From: Anaerolineae bacterium
Lineage (GTDB): Bacteria; Chloroflexota; Anaerolineae; J102
NCBI GenBank assembly: GCA_026992375.1
Contig: JALXAF010000418.1
Location: 1 to 11,993 of the forward strand
Reading direction: 5' to 3'
Length of the DNA: 11,993 nt
Under the pieces are notes generated by a model. The model made no database searches. It worked only from the letters and a program-made list of their open reading frames with translations, and was not told where the DNA came from. This document shows, in pieces, positions 7,193 to 11,993 of this stretch. Position numbers and translations under genes: made by a program. Every line of letters starts with the position of its first letter. The first letter of the stretch is position 1.

Positions 7193-7334
7193 GTAACTAC
7201 TAAGGTCGTCACCCGAAAACCACTAAGAACACTAAGACACAAAGGCACAAAGGGAAATTTATACATTTTTTCTTCGTGTTCTTAGTGCCTTAGTGCCCTT
7301 TGTGGTTTGTTAACCGGGGTGCGTTAGCAGTTAC
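7193..7334 (+). mobile_element. 142-bp MITE-like element, copy 1, with 8-bp target duplication
   Basis: The element begins GTAACTACTAAGG and ends CGTTAGCAGTTAC; read on opposite strands the ends match at 11 of the first 13 bases. It is flanked by CGATAGAG on both sides. Inside, a long imperfect palindrome pairs about 7217-7252 with 7273-7308 around an AT-rich loop; the arms are degenerate 8-9 bp units (cactaaga, cacaaagg). It has no open frame able to encode a transposase, so it must be moved by an enzyme made elsewhere. GTAA ends plus 8-bp duplications are features I associate with IS66-family elements; that link is a hypothesis. It has inserted between permease C (stop 7348) and ATPase D (start 7169) within the transporter operon, so its hairpin is transcribed and may alter expression of the downstream ATPase genes. 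Strand is given relative to copy 2, which is reversed. Confidence 0.85.
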
Positions 7335-7342
7335 CGATAGAG
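7335..7342. repeat. Target-site duplication, right copy (CGATAGAG)
   Basis: Second copy of the exact 8-bp direct repeat flanking the element at 7193-7334. It lies 5 bp beyond the permease C stop codon, so the insertion spared the gene's coding region. Confidence 0.85.
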
Positions 7343-7347
7343 ACGTA

Positions 7348-8226
7348 TTACTCGCCCGAACGCAGGCGAGGATTGAAGACCAGCTCCAGCGAGCGGGTCA
7401 TGGTGACGATAGACAGTTGCAAGATGACGATGGCCGCCACCGGCATCATAATATACCAGATGCTATCCTTGAAATAGATGGCGCCGCGCACCCAGGCCAA
7501 ACTCAGCATCACGCCCCAGTTGCTGCCCGAGAAGGGCACCAGGCCGAATAGCACCAACGCCACCTGGGCGTAGATGGCGCCAGTCATGGCCAGAGCGAAG
7601 CTGATGATGATGTAGGTCATCATATTGGGCACGATCTCCCGGAAGATGATGTGCATGGTGCCCAGGTCCAGCGCCCTCGCCGCTTCGACGAAATCGCGTT
7701 GTTTTAGCGATAACGCCTGCGAACGCACCGCGCGCAGCAACGAGGGCCATCCTAACGCGCCCAGAATGATGCCCAGGAAAAAAATGTTGTTCAATTTGAT
7801 CAGCGCGGCCAAAACCAGCAAAAGCGGCAATTGCGGGATTGTGAGAACGATGTCGGTGATGGAGACGATCACCGAATCGGTGCGGCCTCCGGCAAACCCG
7901 GCCAGGGTGCCGAAAGTGACCGCGATGAGGGTGGAAAGTGCGCCCGCCACCACCGCCACGATGATCACATCCTTGCCGCCGTTGACGATCTGCGAGAAAA
8001 TATCCCGCCCCTGATGATCTGTGCCCAGCCAGTGTTCGGCGTTGGGGGGCTGATAGATCTGATCCACCTTGGTGACCGTATCCAGGGGCACGAAAAACGG
8101 ACCGACGAACGCCATGAACAAAATCAGCATCACGGCAATGAAGCCGGCGAAGCCGACTTTGTTGTAACTCATAATGCGCAGGGTGGCGCCAAGGGAGCGC
8201 ACCGCCCCCAGCAAAGCAGAACCCAT
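7348..8226 (-). CDS. Opp/Dpp-type ABC transporter permease, C subunit
   Basis: A 292-residue inner-membrane permease. The short cytoplasmic N-terminus (about 1-22) leads into a first helix (about 25-47), then a periplasmic loop with HWLGTDHQGRDIFS (65-78), the hallmark of OppC/DppC proteins. About five further helices follow (near 84-112, 118-143, 147-165, 203-232, 258-276). The EAA loop, EAARALDLGTMHIIFREIVP (181-200), is the contact for the ATPases. The ATG at 8226 has AGGAG at good spacing in the leader that overlaps the end of permease B; the gap between the two genes is 3 bp, so the pair is translationally close. Downstream lies the inserted 142-bp element. Length and layout are normal for the family. 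Confidence 0.95.
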   Translation of the reverse strand: MGSALLGAVRSLGATLRIMSYNKVGFAGFIAVMLILFMAFVGPFFVPLDTVTKVDQIYQPPNAEHWLGTDHQGRDIFSQIVNGGKDVIIVAVVAGALSTLIAVTFGTLAGFAGGRTDSVIVSITDIVLTIPQLPLLLVLAALIKLNNIFFLGIILGALGWPSLLRAVRSQALSLKQRDFVEAARALDLGTMHIIFREIVPNMMTYIIISFALAMTGAIYAQVALVLFGLVPFSGSNWGVMLSLAWVRGAIYFKDSIWYIMMPVAAIVILQLSIVTMTRSLELVFNPRLRSGE

Positions 8227-8229
8227 AAG

Positions 8230-9309
8230 CTACTCCTGTCTCCCGAGCTTGATACGGGGGTCGAGCCAACTGTAGAGAATGTCGGCGAAGAAATTGGCGA
8301 CGATGACGGACATGGTGATGACCAGGAACACGCCCTGCATCACTGTGTAATCTCGTTTGTTGACGCTTTGCAGCAAAATGTAGCCGATGCCCTGGTACTG
8401 GAAGATGGTCTCGATGAGCACCGAGCCGCCGACCACGAAGCCGATGGCGATGGTCAACAGTGTGAACATGGGCAGCGCTGCGTTTCTTCCCACGTAGGTG
8501 GAGGTGATGCGCCCTTCTTTCAGACCCTTGGCCTTAGCCACGGTCACGTAGTCTTCTTCCAATACGCTGATGGTGCTGCTTTTCATGGTCAGCATCCAAC
8601 TGCCGATGGTGGTCAGCACGTAGGTGGTGATGGGCAAAGCCGCATGAAAAAGCGCATCTTTGAAGAATTCGATGCTCAGGCTGGGCTCTACGCCCGGCGA
8701 AAGGGTGCCGCGGGTGGCCGCCACCGAGATGATCCCCCACCGCACCCCTAGGAAAATGATCAGCAAAATGCCCAAAATGTAGTTGGGGATGGAACTGAGA
8801 ATTGAAGCCAGCACCGTGAGAATATGATCCATCACCCCCTCGCGATGATACGCCATGAAAAGCCCCAGCATGATCCCGAATGTAAAACTGAGCATCAATG
8901 CGATGCCTACGCTGAAGATGGTCCAGGGCAAAAAGCGCAGGATGATGCTGCTAACCGATGTGCCCGGAGAGAGAATCGATGTGCCCAAATCGCCATGCAG
9001 CAGCCCATCCATGTAATCGAGATACTGAAGCGGCAGCGGCCGCGAGAGATCGATGGCAAAGAGCGCTGCCGCCTGGTCTCGGGCCTCGTGATAGGGCATC
9101 CCGTACTGCACCATCAAGTCCTGAATGAACAGCTCGACGGGATTGCTGGGCAGCAGCCGGATCAGGAAGAAGGTGAGGGTGATGACCACCCACGCGGTGA
9201 AAAGCGCTTTCAGCGTCTTCTGAAAAAGATAGGAATGAAAGAAGCGGTGAGCGCTACTTTCGACAGGCTTTTCGTGGAGGTCTGGGAGTGGCGTTGTTAC
9301 TGTAGTCAT
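8230..9309 (-). CDS. Opp/Dpp-type ABC transporter permease, B subunit
   Basis: A 359-residue inner-membrane permease, partner of the C subunit. The cytoplasmic N-terminus (about 1-30) is followed by a first helix (about 34-53) ending in RLLPSNPVE, the usual OppB/DppB 'R-hydrophobic-x-P-x-x-P' turn. A long periplasmic region contains GDLGTSI (106-112). Further helices are near 130-153, 165-190, 223-243, 283-305 and 325-347. The EAA loop is within residues 253-280 (VAKAKGLKEGRITSTYVGRN...). The C-terminus has YSWLDPRIKLG, a standard B-subunit ending. The ATG at 9309 has AGGA about 8 bases upstream. The N-terminus is some 20 residues longer than minimal members. This is the first gene of the operon, with a possible promoter about 95 bp upstream and a second copy of the mobile repeat beyond that. 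Confidence 0.95.
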   Translation of the reverse strand: MTTVTTPLPDLHEKPVESSAHRFFHSYLFQKTLKALFTAWVVITLTFFLIRLLPSNPVELFIQDLMVQYGMPYHEARDQAAALFAIDLSRPLPLQYLDYMDGLLHGDLGTSILSPGTSVSSIILRFLPWTIFSVGIALMLSFTFGIMLGLFMAYHREGVMDHILTVLASILSSIPNYILGILLIIFLGVRWGIISVAATRGTLSPGVEPSLSIEFFKDALFHAALPITTYVLTTIGSWMLTMKSSTISVLEEDYVTVAKAKGLKEGRITSTYVGRNAALPMFTLLTIAIGFVVGGSVLIETIFQYQGIGYILLQSVNKRDYTVMQGVFLVITMSVIVANFFADILYSWLDPRIKLGRQE

Positions 9310-9403
9310 AAACGAAATCCTGGTGGAACCCTGGTTGGAAACGGTTGTTGAATCAGGGGAGGAAGCGGCGAAACGAACGTTTTGCCTGATGTGGGGCTAT
9401 TCT

Positions 9404-9436
9404 ATTATATGACTGCGTCGTCTTGATCGATTTCAA
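9404..9436 (-). promoter_or_regulatory. Possible promoter of the transporter operon
   Basis: On the minus strand a perfect TATAAT (9409 to 9404) lies 94 bp before the permease B start codon. A TTGAAA (9436 to 9431) is the only good -35-like word nearby, but the 21-base spacing is too long for a classical promoter. The AT-rich TATAAT stands out in a GC-rich background and sits where the operon promoter should be. Evidence is composition and position only. Confidence 0.3.
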
Positions 9437-9521
9437 GGGATCAACGCCTGACAAAACGCTCCAAACGTAAAAGCGTCGAATGTCGAAGTGTGTGGCGAGG
9501 AGGCTCTTTATGATGAATGCG

Positions 9522-9662
9522 GTAACTGTTAACGCACCCCGGTTAACAATACACAAAGGGCGCAAAGGCGCCAAGACACGAGGAAAAAATGTATAAAATT
9601 CCCCTTTGCGCCTTTGTGTCTTAGTGGTTTTCGAGCGACGACCGGTGACGACCTTAGCGTAC
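9522..9662 (-). mobile_element. MITE-like element, copy 2 (diverged, inverted relative to copy 1)
   Basis: Read on the minus strand this 141-bp stretch aligns with the element at 7193-7334 from end to end. The 26-bp stretch at 9522-9547 matches the other end almost perfectly (GTAACTGTTAACGCACCCC against GTAACTGCTAACGCACCCC), and AAGGTCGTCACC, CGAAAACCACTAAG and the AT-rich TATACATTTTTTC centre are shared. It lacks one 9-bp unit (aacactaag) and has about 10 extra bases near its 9662 end. That end reads GTACGCTAAGG, a damaged version of GTAACTACTAAGG. The flanking octamers (TGAATGCG and GTCCTGAA) do not match, so its target duplication has decayed or been lost; it looks older than copy 1. It lies upstream of the operon's likely promoter. 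Confidence 0.78.
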
Positions 9663-10090
9663 GTCCTGAAATAACTTCCCCTTTTCGTTGCAACACTTGC
9701 CGAGTAAACTTGGGCTCTTTATGCGTAGGCCTTCACCTTTTGTCCCCCCCTCGCTCCTCGACGGGCGGAGAAGGAGATAAAGATAGCGGGATCAGGCTGC
9801 ACCCCAAGCTCGCTCTGCGGCGACCCGCAACGGGGTTGAAATAGGCGGCGTAGGCCGCGCTCTTGTCCTCTTCCGATGTTCTCCCTCGCAGGCGGGGGAT
9901 GATGAAGGGGGCGAGGCCGTGGACCTGAAGAGTCTGATTTCAGTCGGCGAGCGTAAAAAGGGAATTATTTTTTGGACGGTTACTTAGTGGTTGATAAGAG
10001 TGAATCATGCCAACTTTGCAATGTTAGTACGATCGATATGACTTGTCAAATTCATTTTCGTGCGTTCTGGCGGCGTGCACTCAGGTTTCT
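9663..10090. other. Intergenic region without recognised gene
   Basis: A 428-bp gap between the mobile repeat and the kinase gene's stop codon. I see no convincing coding frame or RNA gene. Two short hairpins of the same design occur close together: TGCGG/CCGCA (9816-9829) and GCGGC/GCCGC (9845-9858), each with a 5-bp stem and 4-base loop. A poly-C run (about 9744-9750) and an AT-rich patch (9961-9973) are the only other marked features. The stretch CACTAAG-like 'GTTACTTAGTGGTT' near 9979 faintly recalls the mobile repeat but is too short to call. Confidence 0.5.
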
Positions 10091-10945
10091 CTAGACGCCA
10101 AAGCGGGCGAGCGCGCGTTGAACTGAGCTCACATAGCCTCCTCCACCGAAGAGTCGCACGTGCACCAGTAGAGGATAGAGGTTGTACAGCTCCTGGCGGA
10201 TTTCCCAGAAGCCGGGTCGAATGCCGCGACGCTCCTTGTATCGGCGAAAGAACGCGTCGCTGAAGGTGTGGAAGAGGGAAATGAAGGCCAGCTCCATCTC
10301 CGCGTCGGCGTAGTAGATGGCTGGATCCAGAAAACCGGTGATGCGTCCGTTTTGCGCCAGCACATTGCCGCTCCACACATCTCCGTGGATGAGCGCGGGC
10401 GCGGGCGGCTCTTCCAGCCAGTGCTCCAGTCGCCCGGCCAGTTTTTCGATGCGGGCCAGGTCGCGGGCGGGCAGCCGCCCGGCGTCGTAGGCGGCGCGGG
10501 CCATGAAGCGCAGCCGCTGGTCGCGGAAGAAATCGATCCAGCTTTCGGTCCAGGGGTTGGGCTGGTGCAGCCCGCCGATGAGGGTGTCCGTTTGCAGACC
10601 GTAGGCCCGGGCGCTGATGTCATGCAGGCTGGCGAGAAGATCGGCGGCGTGGATTTCGGCGGCCCTATCGACGCCACCGCCAGGCAGGAAGCGCATCACC
10701 AGCAGCTCGGGGGCGCTGTAGATGACTTCGGGCGTGGGCAGTGCGCTGTGCGCTGCCAGATAACGCAGCATCCAGCCTTCTTTGTCCAGCATCGCGCTGG
10801 AGCCGCTATCCACCTTGACCACGAAACGCCGCCCGTAGGGCATGTCCACGCGATAGACTTCGCCCACGCAGCCGCCGCTGAGGGGGCTGATGCGGTTCGG
10901 GCGCTGACGCAGGATGTCGGTGAGGCGGTGGGAGAGATCGAGCAC
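10091..10945 (-). CDS. Fructosamine-kinase-family protein (ketosamine-3-kinase-like)
   Basis: A 284-residue soluble kinase of the fructosamine kinase group within the aminoglycoside-phosphotransferase-like fold. Members phosphorylate the sugar part of Amadori adducts so that they fall apart, a protein-repair or ketosamine-salvage role. The N-lobe has the glycine-rich stretch SGGCVGEVYRV (23-33), Lys 44 in FVVKVD for ATP, and Glu 56. The C-lobe has the catalytic loop LIHGDVWSGNVL (185-196) with Asp 189 and Asn 194, and the metal-binding Asp 207 in GFLDPA. The C-terminal YNLYPLLVHVRLFGGGGY (254-271) is the family's characteristic 'YxLYxLLxHxxLFGGGY' segment. Length is normal. The start is GTG at 10945 with no clear ribosome site; no ATG fits before the glycine-rich loop. 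A strong hairpin separates it from the upstream propeller gene on the same strand. Bacterial substrates are not known from sequence. Confidence 0.9.
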   Translation of the reverse strand: MLDLSHRLTDILRQRPNRISPLSGGCVGEVYRVDMPYGRRFVVKVDSGSSAMLDKEGWMLRYLAAHSALPTPEVIYSAPELLVMRFLPGGGVDRAAEIHAADLLASLHDISARAYGLQTDTLIGGLHQPNPWTESWIDFFRDQRLRFMARAAYDAGRLPARDLARIEKLAGRLEHWLEEPPAPALIHGDVWSGNVLAQNGRITGFLDPAIYYADAEMELAFISLFHTFSDAFFRRYKERRGIRPGFWEIRQELYNLYPLLVHVRLFGGGGYVSSVQRALARFGV

Positions 10946-10957
10946 GGTCGGAATAAG

Positions 10958-10990
10958 CCAGGGGCGAGAGAGTGCTTCTCCCGCCCCTGG
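10958..10990 (-). terminator. Strong hairpin between propeller and kinase genes
   Basis: CCAGGGGCG (10958-10966) and CGCCCCTGG (10982-10990) form a perfect 9-bp GC-rich stem, extended inside by four more pairs after one mismatch. On the minus strand it begins 26 bp after the propeller stop codon and is followed by CTTATT, a weak T-rich tail. It fits a terminator or attenuator between the two genes. It also sits 13 bases before the kinase GTG, so it could limit kinase translation. Confidence 0.5.
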
Positions 10991-11016
10991 GGTGAACGTG
11001 GTTTGAATCGGTCGGT

Positions 11017-11993
11017 TTACCAGCCGTCGATGATCATGTGCACGACATCGGCGGCGCGGTTGCTGACGTAGACCCGGTTGGTGACGGGGTTGACGGCCAC
11101 ATCGCCGGGATCGCCTTCCATGGCCAGGGTGGCATGGGGGGTGAGCGTCGCGCCGTCGAAGACGGTGAGCGTGTTGTCGGCGGCGTTGCTGACGAAGAAG
11201 TTGCCCGTGGTGGGATTGGCTGCAATGCCGACGCCGCCCTGGGGACCCGCTTGGCCGGCGAAGCGGTAGCCTCGTCGCCCGAAGTCGTAGTTGGGCTTCA
11301 CCTCGAAGATGATGACCACGTTGGGGTTGGGCTCATCCTGGTTGATGATATCCGGCAGAGGCAGGTAGACGCCGTCCTGGGGATGATCCAGGAGGTAGAG
11401 CGGGCCGTCGGGATCGATGATGGTGTAGAGCTGCTTGAGGACTGGATCGAAGGCCAGGGCGTAGGTTTCGCCGCCAGGCACGATCTTGGCGGCCTGTTCA
11501 TCGTTGGCGCCATCGATGACGCTGATGAAGTGGGCGTCGCGGGCGCTGACATAAACCTGGTTGTCGGGCCGGTTGACGATGACGTCGAACGCGCCCGGCA
11601 GATCGGAGATGAACTTGCTCACCGTGTCGGTGGCGCCATCGATCACCGCCAGATGGCCGCTAGCGTGCAACGTGACATAAATCTTGTTGGTGTTGGGATT
11701 GACCGCCACTTGCATGGGGCGGCCGCCAGATTCCAGCGCAATGGTGGCGATGACCGCGTTGGCGTCCATATCGATGACCGAGATGCTGTCGCTGTTCACA
11801 TTAGCCACATACGCTTTGCGGGTGAGTGGGTTGATGTCTACGCCAAAAGGCGCTGTCCCCACGGGTATCTGATGGGTGACCGCGTTGTCGCCGCCGTCGA
11901 CGACGTACAGGCTGTTGGTGGTCAGGCTTGAGATGTAGAGTACGTTGTTGGCGTCATCGATGGCGATGGTTTTGGGGTGGATGACGGGAATGG
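11017..11993 (-). CDS. YVTN-type beta-propeller repeat protein (C-terminal 325 residues)
   Basis: The frame is open from the window's right edge to the TAA at 11017-11019; the start is beyond the window (a GTG at 11862 is internal, since 43 sense codons with good repeat sequence precede it). The visible part is about seven repeats of 40-47 residues of the form 'P..V.hNP.TNK.YV.n...n.lsVIDg.t..v', for example NPNTNKIYVTLHASGHLAVI and NPVTNRVYVSNRAADVVHMI. This is the 40-residue YVTN (YncE-like) beta-propeller family, in which each repeat is one four-stranded blade. The fifth blade has an insert of about 25 residues (near the stretch DIINQDEPNPNVVIIFEV). Such proteins are usually secreted or surface-bound and act in binding. 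No signal peptide, anchor or enzyme domain is visible in this part. The ligand and role are unknown. Confidence 0.88.
   Translation of the reverse strand, partial: IPVIHPKTIAIDDANNVLYISSLTTNSLYVVDGGDNAVTHQIPVGTAPFGVDINPLTRKAYVANVNSDSISVIDMDANAVIATIALESGGRPMQVAVNPNTNKIYVTLHASGHLAVIDGATDTVSKFISDLPGAFDVIVNRPDNQVYVSARDAHFISVIDGANDEQAAKIVPGGETYALAFDPVLKQLYTIIDPDGPLYLLDHPQDGVYLPLPDIINQDEPNPNVVIIFEVKPNYDFGRRGYRFAGQAGPQGGVGIAANPTTGNFFVSNAADNTLTVFDGATLTPHATLAMEGDPGDVAVNPVTNRVYVSNRAADVVHMIIDGW

Noticed and set aside
9614..9844. A 76-codon plus-strand frame starting in the mobile repeat
   Set aside because: It starts inside the repeat, has no ribosome site, and its composition (Pro, Ser and Arg rich) does not look like a folded protein.
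9800..9870. CRISPR-like wording (GGGGTTGAAA followed by hairpins)
   Set aside because: The word occurs once. There are no regularly spaced direct repeats and no cas genes in the window.
9971..9993. Possible third copy of the mobile repeat (GTTACTTAGTGGTT)
   Set aside because: Only about 10 bases resemble the element (complement of AACCACTAAG) and they are not in the right order relative to an element end.
10091..10945. The kinase as an aminoglycoside resistance gene
   Set aside because: It shares the HGDxxxxN fold motif, but the LFGGGGY segment and overall layout fit fructosamine kinases, and there is no resistance context.

Overview
The window reads as a stretch of bacterial chromosome with moderately high GC, most likely from Chloroflexota (Anaerolineae/Caldilinea-like). 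This is an inference from style: the substrate-binding lipoprotein has an Ala/Thr/Glu/Pro-rich tether made of 'KATEAP' repeats, which I associate with Chloroflexota solute-binding proteins. ABC uptake genes sit next to a Gfo/Idh/MocA dehydrogenase, and palindromic intergenic repeats are common. No marker gene settles the phylum.

Left part (+ strand): the last 41 codons of a MalG-type sugar ABC permease (2-127), then a PIG-L/LmbE-family deacetylase (364-1197). They are separated by a palindromic repeat (170-314). Middle part (- strand, transcribed right to left from about 9.4 kb to 1.3 kb): a complete Opp/Dpp-type ABC uptake operon. Its order is permease B (9309-8230), permease C (8226-7348), ATPase D (7169-6108), ATPase F (6096-5080), a 61-residue two-helix membrane protein (4913-4728), the family 5 substrate-binding lipoprotein (4669-2789) and a Gfo/Idh/MocA oxidoreductase (2690-1335). 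Right part (- strand): a fructosamine-kinase-family protein (10945-10091) and the C-terminal 325 residues of a YVTN-type beta-propeller protein that runs off the window (11993-11017). A 428-bp stretch without genes (9663-10090) separates this pair from the transporter side.

Functionally, the permeases, ATPases and lipoprotein form one importer. Its co-linear oxidoreductase, with a deacetylase and a sugar permease next door, suggests that the cargo is a carbohydrate derivative (oligosaccharide, amino sugar or glycoside) rather than a peptide. That is inference from context.

The most interesting structure is in the DNA between the genes. A 142-bp element (7193-7334) with GTAACT.../...AGTTAC inverted ends and a long internal palindrome is flanked by a perfect 8-bp direct repeat (CGATAGAG), the mark of a transposition event. 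It sits inside the transporter operon between permease C and ATPase D. A second, diverged copy (9522-9662) lies upstream of the operon in the opposite orientation, so an inverted pair brackets the two permease genes. Two other repeat types (170-314; 4932-5042) and a 3 x 10 bp tandem array (1301-1330) share the same building style: palindromes assembled from degenerate 8-10 bp units. Together they look like families of non-autonomous mobile elements (MITE-like) that colonise intergenic gaps.
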